Assembly (NCBI GenBank): GCA_017858295.1
Contig: JAFMBU010000004.1
Location: 1-30,166, forward strand
Reading direction: 5' to 3'
From: Porticoccaceae bacterium
GTDB taxonomy: Bacteria; Pseudomonadota; Gammaproteobacteria; Pseudomonadales; Porticoccaceae
DNA length: 30,166 nucleotides
A model generated the notes under the pieces. That model saw only the letters and a program-made list of their open reading frames with translations. It was not told the DNA's origin and did no database searches. Below, one piece after another: positions 13,514-20,466 of this stretch; position 1 is the stretch's first letter; each line of letters begins with the position of its first letter. The translations under genes and the position numbers were made by a program.

Positions 13514-16500
13514 ATGAAATTTCTTAATCTGATTGTCGATCACGCCAGAGCTACGCTCTCGATTATGCTTCTGGTTCTATTTGCCGGCACCATGGCACGC
13601 ATTGCCCTGCCTGTAGAGGTTAATCCCAACGTCACGCTGCCATTGGTTATGATTATGGTTAGGCACGATGGCATCTCTCCGGAAGACGGCACGCGGCTGC
13701 TGATTCGACCTATAGAAAAGGAACTCAAAACGCTCGATGGCCTTGAAGAAATCAATGCCGTTGCCCGAGAGGGCGCCATTTATATTATGGCGGAGTTCGA
13801 TATCAGTGAAGATATAGATAAAGTGGTCTCCGAAGTGCGGGAATCAGTGGATCGCGCCAAGGCGGAATTCCCCCAAGAAACCAAAGAACCTATAGTTAAT
13901 GAGCTGAGCCCCAGTCCTGAACCCACCGTGGTGATCACCTTTTCAGGAGAGCAGGTCTCTGAGCGCGAGCTCTACAAAACCGCCAAGTTCTTTCAGCGCA
14001 AGCTGGAGATGCTTCCCGATGTTTTAAAAGCTGATATTTCCGGTCATCGTGATGAAGTCGTTGAGGCGGTCTTGGATCCCTATCGCCTCGAGCAGTACAA
14101 CATCACCGCCGATGAAATGCTGCGCTCTGTGCGCGCTAATAACCTGCTGATTCCCGCCGGTGAAATAGATGCAGCCCAGGGTCGCTTTGGTATCAAGGTG
14201 CCAGCTCTGATAGAAACCACAGAGGATATTCGCAGACTTCCTGTACGTTTTACTGCTGATGGTGTGATTACCCTGGGTGATATTGCCGATATACGTCGCA
14301 CCTTTAAAGATGCCAGTGGGTTCAGCACCATTAATGGCCAGAAAACTATCGCTATTGATGTGCGCAAGCGACTCAATGCCAATGCTATTGAAACTGTGGC
14401 TGCTGTGCGCGCGGCTGTGGCCAGCTACCAAGGCCAGTTTTCGCAAAATATCAATATCGACTTTATCTTCGATAGCTCTGAATATGCTCAGTCCATGGTC
14501 AGTGAGCTGCAGGGTAATATCCTCACCGCTATGTCCCTAGTACTGGTGTTGGTAGTGGCAACTCTGGGTGTGCGGTCGGGTTTACTGGTTGGTTTTGGCA
14601 TTCCGTTCTGTCTGCTGGGGTCGATGATAGTGATCTATCTACTCGGCTTTAGCTTTAACTTTATGGTGATGTTCGGACTGTTGTTGTCTCTGGGAATGCT
14701 AATTGATGGCGCCATTGTGGTGGTGGAGTTTGCCAACACCAGAGCCTCGGAAGGACTGTCCAATCGCGAAGCCTACTTGGTTGCGGTAAAGCGTATGGCG
14801 ATCCCCGTTATCGCCTCCACTGGTACTACATTAGCAGCCTTTTTGCCGCTGCTGTTCTGGCCCGGTGTGGCCGGCGAATTTATGTCTTATTTGCCGATCA
14901 CTGTATTCGCTGTTCTGGGTTGGTCACTGACCTACGCACTGATTTTCGCACCGACGCTCGGTATAGTGATTTCACGCCGTCGCGGAAAGTCTAGAAAGCT
15001 TCCCGAGGATCATGGTTCTGAAGAATCGGCAAAAAACCTCTTCCAACCGCTACTTAATTTCTATTTAAGAATGCTAACGCCGATCATTGCACGCCCAGCA
15101 ATATCCTCTGTAGTAGCCATATTTTTTCTAATGTCCATATTTTGGGGCTATGGCAAATTTGGTGCTGGCCAGGCATTTTTTGCCGATATTGAAAACCGCT
15201 ATGGCGTGGTTAATGTTCGCGCTCAGGGTAATCTTTCCGTGGAAGAACAGCGCAAAATTACCGCCGAAGTTGAGCAGCGCATCAGTACCATCCCTGGTAT
15301 TCAGCAGCTCTATGGCTTTAGTGAGGGAAATTCAATAACCCTTGAACGGGATTCCAGTCGCGATAAGATCAGCTCGTTTTTGGTGGAGCTCTATCCCCGG
15401 GGACAGCGCGAGCGCGGCAGTCTTGAGATTTTTGCTGAGATCCGCCAGAGCACCGCCAATATGCCGGGCATCTATGTCACAGGTAAAGAAGTCGAGGCCG
15501 GGCCGCCGGTGGGCAAGGATATTCAAATTCAGATCTCATCCACTGACCGTGAATTGATGTACAAGACTACCGCCGAGATTCGCGACTGGATAAAGCTCAA
15601 TATTGAAGGGCTGCGGGATATCGAAGATACGCTGCCATTGGCGGGTATTCAGTGGGAAATGGTCGTCGATCGACCCCATGCTGCGATGCTCGGAGTCAAT
15701 GTGTCGAATATTGGCCAGATGGTGCAAATGGTCACTAATGGCGTAAGGCTGGGTGAATTTCGTCCCGATGACGCCGACGATGAAGTTGAGATTCGTCTGC
15801 GCTATCCAGAGCAAAACCGTCAGTTAGCCGCTTTGGATGAATTGCGGGTCAATACTCCTGCGGGCCCGGTGCCGATCAGCAGTTTCAGTCAGCGTGTGGC
15901 CAAGCCGCGGGTCGATGCCATTCAGCGTATCGATATGCTTGAGACGGTGTATATTTTGGCCAATACTGAGGATGGTTATCTGTCGGATAACCAAACCAAC
16001 GCTATTGAAGAATGGCTGGCGACTCAAGATGTAGACGAGTCGATTAAGGTGATATTCCGCGGCGCCAATGAGGAGCAAGCTGATTCGGCTGCCTTCCTCA
16101 GTGTGGCATTTTCTCTGGCCATGTCACTGATGCTGATTATGCTGGTTATGCAGTTCAATAGCTTCTATCAGGCCTTCCTAATTCTGTTTTCAGTGGTTAT
16201 GTCCACCGCTGGCGTGATGCTTGGCTTGCTGATTTCTCAGGCGATATTTAGCACCATTTTGACCGGCGTTGGCATAGTCGCCCTGGCGGGTATTGTGGTG
16301 AACAATAATATTGTACTGATCGATAGCTATAACTTTTTACGTCGCAGCAACACCAGCTTGAGCGCAGCGGAGGCCGTTTACTCTGCAGCTAAGTCGCGCT
16401 TTCGTCCGGTTATGTTGACCACTGTTACCACCGTGGTTGGACTGTTACCTCTGGCTAATGGTTACAGTGTGGATATTATTAATCGTACCTTCGAGGCTGG

Positions 16501-16675
16501 TGGTATGGTTTCCACTTGGTGGCAGCCACTGGCCAGCGCCATCGTTAACGGATTGCTGCTTTCCACTGTGCTGACGCTTCTGTTAACGCCCGCTATGCTG
16601 TTGCTTCCGGAGATTATCTCGAAACGTTTTGGTGTTCGTGTGGGCAGTAATGAGTTCGATAGCGACGCCGCCTAA
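13514..16675 (+). CDS. RND family efflux transporter, inner-membrane pump
   Basis: A 1053-residue proton-driven pump of the AcrB/hydrophobe-amphiphile efflux superfamily, exporting substrates with the upstream adaptor. It has an N-terminal helix (about 12-31), a first periplasmic porter loop (about 33-330), a helix bundle, a second porter loop (about 555-865), and a second helix bundle to the end. The transmembrane-4 motif reads LSLGMLIDGAIVVVEFAN: the first proton-relay Asp (398) is kept and the second position is Gly. In transmembrane 10, GIVVNNNIVLID matches the usual motif of the wider family. The Asp-Gly pair is common outside the AcrB branch and does not mean loss of function. The substrate cannot be told from sequence. 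The pair adaptor-pump without an outer-membrane channel gene suggests a shared TolC-like partner elsewhere. Confidence 0.93.
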   Translation: MKFLNLIVDHARATLSIMLLVLFAGTMARIALPVEVNPNVTLPLVMIMVRHDGISPEDGTRLLIRPIEKELKTLDGLEEINAVAREGAIYIMAEFDISEDIDKVVSEVRESVDRAKAEFPQETKEPIVNELSPSPEPTVVITFSGEQVSERELYKTAKFFQRKLEMLPDVLKADISGHRDEVVEAVLDPYRLEQYNITADEMLRSVRANNLLIPAGEIDAAQGRFGIKVPALIETTEDIRRLPVRFTADGVITLGDIADIRRTFKDASGFSTINGQKTIAIDVRKRLNANAIETVAAVRAAVASYQGQFSQNINIDFIFDSSEYAQSMVSELQGNILTAMSLVLVLVVATLGVRSGLLVGFGIPFCLLGSMIVIYLLGFSFNFMVMFGLLLSLGMLIDGAIVVVEFANTRASEGLSNREAYLVAVKRMAIPVIASTGTTLAAFLPLLFWPGVAGEFMSYLPITVFAVLGWSLTYALIFAPTLGIVISRRRGKSRKLPEDHGSEESAKNLFQPLLNFYLRMLTPIIARPAISSVVAIFFLMSIFWGYGKFGAGQAFFADIENRYGVVNVRAQGNLSVEEQRKITAEVEQRISTIPGIQQLYGFSEGNSITLERDSSRDKISSFLVELYPRGQRERGSLEIFAEIRQSTANMPGIYVTGKEVEAGPPVGKDIQIQISSTDRELMYKTTAEIRDWIKLNIEGLRDIEDTLPLAGIQWEMVVDRPHAAMLGVNVSNIGQMVQMVTNGVRLGEFRPDDADDEVEIRLRYPEQNRQLAALDELRVNTPAGPVPISSFSQRVAKPRVDAIQRIDMLETVYILANTEDGYLSDNQTNAIEEWLATQDVDESIKVIFRGANEEQADSAAFLSVAFSLAMSLMLIMLVMQFNSFYQAFLILFSVVMSTAGVMLGLLISQAIFSTILTGVGIVALAGIVVNNNIVLIDSYNFLRRSNTSLSAAEAVYSAAKSRFRPVMLTTVTTVVGLLPLANGYSVDIINRTFEAGGMVSTWWQPLASAIVNGLLLSTVLTLLLTPAMLLLPEIISKRFGVRVGSNEFDSDAA

Positions 16676-16712
16676 CTATCTATCTGGATAGCTATACATA
16701 CAACTAGCTGGA

Positions 16713-16732
16713 TACTGGATATAACGCCAGTA
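16713..16732 (+). promoter_or_regulatory. LexA box (SOS operator) upstream of dinB
   Basis: TACTG-N10-CAGTA with spacer GATATAACGC. Both half-sites match the gammaproteobacterial LexA consensus (TACTGTATATATATACAGTA) exactly, and the spacer begins A/T-rich. It ends 6 bp before a TTGGTT -35 candidate and lies 110 bp upstream of the dinB ATG, so LexA binding would block that promoter. Confidence 0.85.
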
Positions 16733-16737
16733 CCCAG

Positions 16738-16766
16738 TTGGTTCCCGCATCCCGATCTAGTATCCT
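16738..16766 (+). promoter_or_regulatory. Probable dinB promoter
   Basis: TTGGTT (16738-16743) and TATCCT (16761-16766) are 17 bp apart, directly after the LexA box. Transcription would start near 16773, giving a leader of about 70 nt. This also argues against translation starting upstream of ATG 16843. Confidence 0.55.
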
Positions 16767-16842
16767 AACGACCTTGGCTTCTGCTCACTTAAGCGCTATT
16801 ACAAGGCTTTCTGAGAGTAGTGTCTTTTTCAAAGGCCTTTTG

Positions 16843-17922
16843 ATGGAATTGGGTAGCGCGACAAGAAAAATCATTCACTGTGATTGCGACTGCTTTTATG
16901 CCGCGGTGGAAATGCGTGACGATCCCTCTCTGCGCAATTACCCAATTGCTATTGGCGGTAAGTCCGATCGGCGCGGTGTGGTCGCCACCTGCAATTACAA
17001 AGCCCGAGAATACGGTGTCAGGTCGGCAATGCCCACGGGGCAAGCGCTAAAACTCTGTCCCGACCTTGTGGTAGTTCCAGGCACCATGGCCAAGTACCGT
17101 GAAGCGTCGATGAAAATTCGGCAAATATTCTATCGCTACACCGACAAAGTTGAACCCCTCTCCCTAGATGAAGCGTTTTTAGATGTCACCGATTGTACTC
17201 AGTGCAGTGGCAGTGCCACTCTGATTGCCGAGGAGATCCGTCGTACCATCGCCGAAGAGGTGGGCGTAACCGCTTCCGCCGGTGTGGCTTCAAACAAATT
17301 TCTCGCCAAAGTCGCCAGCGATCTAAATAAGCCCGATGGCCAATATGTGATTACACCGCAAAATATTGCCGCGTTTGTTAAGCAGCTGGAGGTCAAGCGC
17401 ATAAACGGTGTTGGTAAAGTCACCAATGAAAAATTGTCGCGCCTAGGGGTTAAAACCTGCGGTGATTTGCAGACCTTTGAATTGTTGGATTTGGTGGATA
17501 AATTTGGCGTCTTTGGCAAGCGCCTCCACGATCTCTGCCGTGGCATAGATAATCGGCCGGTAAATGCTAATAGCCGGCGCAAATCTCTCAGTGTCGAGCG
17601 CACCTACTCTGGGGATCTAGCGGATCAGCCCGCCTGTATCTTGAAGTTGCCTGAATTGTTACTGGAACTGCGCAGTCGGTTGCGCCAGGTGGATAGCGAC
17701 TACATAGTGACCAAGCAGTTTCTGAAGATTAAGTTCAATGACTTCACCAGTACCACCCTAGAGCGGGCAGCCACCGATAGTCTCCCCTTAGACAGCTTTG
17801 AAGCCCTTTTTGACGAAGCCTGGCAGCGCGGAGCTCGCCCAGTGCGACTCATGGGGCTGGGGGTGCGCTTTATTGATGCCGGCGAACCAGGGCGCGCACA
17901 GCAGCTAGATCTTTTCGATTAG
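16843..17922 (+). CDS. dinB: DNA polymerase IV (Y-family translesion polymerase)
   Basis: DinB copies past damaged bases during the SOS response. ATG 16843 is chosen because AAAGG lies 7 nt upstream and KIIHCDCDCFYAAVEMRD begins right where the E. coli protein does; the result is 359 residues (E. coli 351). The catalytic carboxylates are Asp14 in HCDCDCF and Asp109-Glu110 in EPLSLDEAFLDVTD. The steric-gate position is Tyr19. The palm/fingers continue with GVRSAMPTGQALKLCP and VTASAGVASNKFLAKVASD; a helix-hairpin-helix (INGVGKVTNEKLSRLGVKTCGDL) and the little-finger domain follow. The end QQLDLFD is a beta-clamp binding motif. An unusual feature is Cys at three alternating positions (13, 15, 17) around the catalytic Asp. 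A LexA box and promoter lie just upstream. Confidence 0.96.
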   Translation: MELGSATRKIIHCDCDCFYAAVEMRDDPSLRNYPIAIGGKSDRRGVVATCNYKAREYGVRSAMPTGQALKLCPDLVVVPGTMAKYREASMKIRQIFYRYTDKVEPLSLDEAFLDVTDCTQCSGSATLIAEEIRRTIAEEVGVTASAGVASNKFLAKVASDLNKPDGQYVITPQNIAAFVKQLEVKRINGVGKVTNEKLSRLGVKTCGDLQTFELLDLVDKFGVFGKRLHDLCRGIDNRPVNANSRRKSLSVERTYSGDLADQPACILKLPELLLELRSRLRQVDSDYIVTKQFLKIKFNDFTSTTLERAATDSLPLDSFEALFDEAWQRGARPVRLMGLGVRFIDAGEPGRAQQLDLFD

Positions 17923-17993
17923 GCTGATGATTTGGTGGGCAAGCAGGGGCGACACTGTTAAACTGGAAGATTGAAAAAAGGGTGATTTCTTCT

Positions 17994-18329
17994 GTGGTAG
18001 ATCGTGAAAGTAAAAACAAGACTCGTGATGATATTCAGCGTAAGACTGAAGAGTTTCTCTCCCGTGGCGGCGAAATTAAGCAACATAATCGCGGTGAAAC
18101 TGGCGAACCTGCGGATAAACCACGTGCCAAGTCGGTATTTGTCAGCAGCCAGCCGCGACAGACTCGAACTTACATCAATGATGTTGTCTCGGCTTTAGAT
18201 AGCCGCAAAAAGAAGAAAACCAAGCCTGTACCAAAAAAGGTCAGTAAGACACCAAAGGTTGCCAAGAAAGTTATCTATGATGATTTTGGTGAACCAGTCC
18301 GTGAAGTGTGGACCAGCGACAAAAAGTAG
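17994..18329 (+). CDS. Small basic protein of unknown function
   Basis: A 111-residue hydrophilic protein from GTG 17994, chosen because AAGGGTGA lies 8 nt upstream; GTG 17982 is the alternative and would add four residues. It has no signal peptide or membrane segment. The N-terminal part contains DIQRKTEEFLSRGGEIK. The middle is Pro/Arg/Ser-rich. Residues about 73-95 are very Lys-rich (RKKKKTKPVPKKVSK), and the C-terminus is acidic then basic (YDDFGEPVREVW). The EEFLSRGG motif resembles a segment in small gammaproteobacterial regulators such as Pseudomonas SutA. The similarity is a short motif only, so I do not assign a function. It lies 71 bp after dinB on the same strand and may share its transcript. 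The codon use and the strong ribosome-binding site support a real gene. Confidence 0.65.
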   Translation: MVDRESKNKTRDDIQRKTEEFLSRGGEIKQHNRGETGEPADKPRAKSVFVSSQPRQTRTYINDVVSALDSRKKKKTKPVPKKVSKTPKVAKKVIYDDFGEPVREVWTSDKK

Positions 18330-18355
18330 TGGTTCGCTGCTAGGTTTTTATCCCC

Positions 18356-18379
18356 GAGGCTCAAATCTCCGTGAGCCTC
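18356..18379. terminator. Hairpin after the small basic protein gene
   Basis: GAGGCTCA (18356-18363) and TGAGCCTC (18372-18379) form a perfect 8-bp stem with an 8-base loop, 27 bp past the stop of the plus-strand gene and in a convergent intergenic region. There is no U-run, so termination is likely weak or Rho-assisted. Confidence 0.45.
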
Positions 18380-18445
18380 ATCCAATGTTATAGCCAAACC
18401 AAGTTATCAACCTAGTAATCTCTCGCCATATCTAAAACACCTCAT

Positions 18446-18475
18446 AGCCTAACGCCCTGGTGCCTATCTTAGGCT
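18446..18475. terminator. Inverted repeat after lipA
   Basis: AGCCTAA (18446-18452) and TTAGGCT (18469-18475) form a perfect 7-bp stem with a 16-base loop. It lies 22 bp beyond the lipA stop, reading on the minus strand. A short T-rich stretch follows on that strand but no proper U-run. Confidence 0.35.
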
Positions 18476-18496
18476 GTAACTGACCTAGCCGGAAAG

Positions 18497-19477
18497 TTAA
18501 GTAATATCTTCGCCACGAGCCTGTTTGTCAGCATGGTAGCTTGAACGCACCAGTGGGCCACAGGCAGCCTGTTTAAAGCCAATACTCTCCGCATAGGCAG
18601 TGTACTCAGCAAATTCATCTGGATGGACAAAGCGGTCCACGGGCAGGTGATTGACTGATGGCTGCAGATACTGGCCCACAGTGAGCATATCCACATCATG
18701 GGCGCGGAGATCATCCAGGGTGCGCAGCAATTCTTCTTTGGTTTCACCCAAACCAACCATTAAGCCGGACTTGGTGGGTACGTTGGGGTTCAGCGCCTTG
18801 TAATCTTGCAGCAGCTTAAGTGACCATTCGTAGTTGGCCCCAGGACGCGCTTCACGGTAGAGGCGCGGCACGGTTTCCATATTGTGGTTGAAGACATCTG
18901 GCGGTGTCGCCGAAAGAATCTCTAGAGCCGGGGCCATACGGCCACGAAAATCGGGCACCAAGACCTCAACCTGCAGATTTGGTGAGAGCAGCTTGGCTTC
19001 GCGAATACAGTCGGCAAAATGCTGAGCACCACCGTCTCGCAGATCATCCCGATCAACTGATGTGATTACCACATAACTGAGCCCCATCTCATGAATCGCC
19101 AAAGCAAGATTTTTAGGTTCATCTGCGTCCAGCGGATTGGGCTTGCCGTGACCAACATCGCAGAATGGGCAGCGTCGGGTACAGATCTCACCCATTATCA
19201 TAAAGGTCGCAGTGCCATTGCTAAAACATTCGTGCAGATTGGGACAGGCGGCCTCTTCACAGACTGTGGCCATTTTGTGCTTGCGTAAAATATTTTTGAT
19301 TGTCTGAACTTTAGGTGAGGCGGAGAGGCGTATGCGCATCCACTCGGGCTTGCGTTGGATATCCACTGTTGGAATTACCTTGACTGGAATCCGCTCCACT
19401 TTGTCGGCACTGCGCAGTTTTTCACCCTGTTGCAGGCGACGAGTGCGCTGTGGAGGTGTGACTGTATCTCGAGTCAT
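18497..19477 (-). CDS. lipA: Lipoyl synthase
   Basis: LipA is a radical-SAM enzyme that inserts two sulfur atoms into protein-bound octanoyl chains to make lipoyl cofactors of 2-oxoacid dehydrogenases and the glycine cleavage system. The 326 residues show both iron-sulfur sites: the auxiliary cluster motif CEEAACPNLHEC (Cys73, 78, 84) and the radical-SAM motif CTRRCPFC (Cys99, 103, 106). The conserved C-terminal RSSY motif (VRSSYHADKQ) supplies the serine ligand of the auxiliary cluster. The lipB stop lies 9 bp upstream. It is the last gene of a long minus-strand block that starts with proA. Confidence 0.98.
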   Translation of the reverse strand: MTRDTVTPPQRTRRLQQGEKLRSADKVERIPVKVIPTVDIQRKPEWMRIRLSASPKVQTIKNILRKHKMATVCEEAACPNLHECFSNGTATFMIMGEICTRRCPFCDVGHGKPNPLDADEPKNLALAIHEMGLSYVVITSVDRDDLRDGGAQHFADCIREAKLLSPNLQVEVLVPDFRGRMAPALEILSATPPDVFNHNMETVPRLYREARPGANYEWSLKLLQDYKALNPNVPTKSGLMVGLGETKEELLRTLDDLRAHDVDMLTVGQYLQPSVNHLPVDRFVHPDEFAEYTAYAESIGFKQAACGPLVRSSYHADKQARGEDIT

Positions 19478-19486
19478 AACAAGCCT

Positions 19487-20158
19487 TTATCTCAGTTTGT
19501 GTAATAGGGCGTCGGAGTCGCCGCTAAGGAATGCATTATAGCCAAGACCGGCACACAAATAGTCGGCTAATTTGTCCATAACCTGCTCAATAGTTGGCGG
19601 CTCATCGACCAAGTCGACCAGTTGAGTCATAGCCACACCAAGGCCACAGGGATTAATTCGCTGCCAGGGGGATAAATCCATGCTGACATTGAAATTTAAA
19701 CCGTGATAGCTGCAGCCTTTGCGAATGCGCAAACCCAGAGAGGCAATCTTATCGCCATTATCCACATAGACTCCTGGGGCGTCTTTGCGCGGCGCGGCAC
19801 TGATGTGCCAATCTGCCAATGTCTGCACCAGGGCCTGTTCAATAAGTGTCACTAGATCTCTGACGCCGATTTTTAAACGTTTTAAGTCCACCAGCACATA
19901 GGCGGTTATTTGACCTGGCCCGTGATAGGTAACATGGCCGCCGCGGTCGCTTTTGACTACCGGAATATCACCGGGCAGTAGAATATATTCCTCTTTCCCC
20001 GCCTGGCCCTGAGTGAATACTGGATGGTGTTCAAGCAACCAAATCTCATCTGCAGTGCTGGCATCGCGCTGTTCATTGAAGCTTTTCATCGCCTCAAAGA
20101 TAAGGCTATAGTCCTGCAAACCGAGGTGGCGAATGACTAGTGGTGTTTCGCTGCTCAT
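19487..20158 (-). CDS. lipB: Octanoyl-[acyl-carrier-protein]-protein N-octanoyltransferase
   Basis: LipB moves octanoyl groups from acyl-carrier protein to lipoyl domains, the step before LipA. ATG 20158 gives 223 residues and starts MSSETPLVIRHLG, as expected for the family. The longer open frame to 20263 overlaps ybeD and is out of keeping with homologs. Catalytic Cys171 is in INPCGL and Lys137 in GDKIASLGLRI. Other conserved parts are HHPVFTQGQAG and RGGHVTYHGPGQ. The start follows the ybeD stop by two bases, indicating coupled translation. Confidence 0.96.
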   Translation of the reverse strand: MSSETPLVIRHLGLQDYSLIFEAMKSFNEQRDASTADEIWLLEHHPVFTQGQAGKEEYILLPGDIPVVKSDRGGHVTYHGPGQITAYVLVDLKRLKIGVRDLVTLIEQALVQTLADWHISAAPRKDAPGVYVDNGDKIASLGLRIRKGCSYHGLNFNVSMDLSPWQRINPCGLGVAMTQLVDLVDEPPTIEQVMDKLADYLCAGLGYNAFLSGDSDALLHKLR

Positions 20159-20160
20159 TA

Positions 20161-20457
20161 TCAGAGCACCATCTTGACCCGTGGGCTGGTTTTTAGATCG
20201 GCAAAAATCTCTTCCAGCTGAGGCTTGCCAGTGGCTGTGATCACCACAGTAATCGATTGCCACTTGCCCTTGCTACTGTCGCGAATCGCTATTTTACTGC
20301 GATCAAAACCTGGTGCATGAGTATCCATAACCTGCAGTACATGCTGGTGCAGTTGTGGATCTGCTGAACCCAATACCTTGATGGGATAATCGCAGGGGAA
20401 TTCGATCAGTGGGGCGTTATCTTTTGTAGCGCTACTTGCTTTAGTTAGATCAGACAC
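20161..20457 (-). CDS. ybeD: YbeD-like DUF493 protein
   Basis: A small protein of the UPF0250/DUF493 family (E. coli YbeD, 87 residues), with a ferredoxin-like fold resembling regulatory ACT-type domains; the exact role is unknown. I choose GTG 20457 (98 residues) because AGGTGA lies directly upstream at good spacing. GTG 20466, abutting the dacA stop, is the alternative. Conserved parts are LIEFPCDYPIKVLG, a central VTVVITATGKPQL-like strand-helix (here ITVVITATGKPQLEEIFADL), and the final strand RVKMVL. It is always close to dacA and lipB in this cluster type. Confidence 0.9.
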   Translation of the reverse strand: MSDLTKASSATKDNAPLIEFPCDYPIKVLGSADPQLHQHVLQVMDTHAPGFDRSKIAIRDSSKGKWQSITVVITATGKPQLEEIFADLKTSPRVKMVL

Positions 20458-20466
20458 TCTATTCAC

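Noticed and set aside
14690..14720. Possible loss of the proton-relay pair in the RND pump (Asp-Gly instead of Asp-Asp)
   Set aside because: Asp-Gly at this place is common in other RND branches such as metal pumps, so it is not evidence of an inactive transporter.
16708..16737. Imperfect hairpin after the RND pump read as a terminator
   Set aside because: Its core is a LexA operator in the right place for dinB and no U-run follows, so the symmetry is better explained as a protein-binding site.
16738..16842. N-terminal extension of dinB from the TTG at 16738
   Set aside because: The extension covers the predicted promoter, is not family-like, and ATG 16843 has a good ribosome-binding site.
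20159..20263. N-terminal extension of lipB to 20263
   Set aside because: It overlaps ybeD by about 100 bp, and homologs start at the position of ATG 20158.
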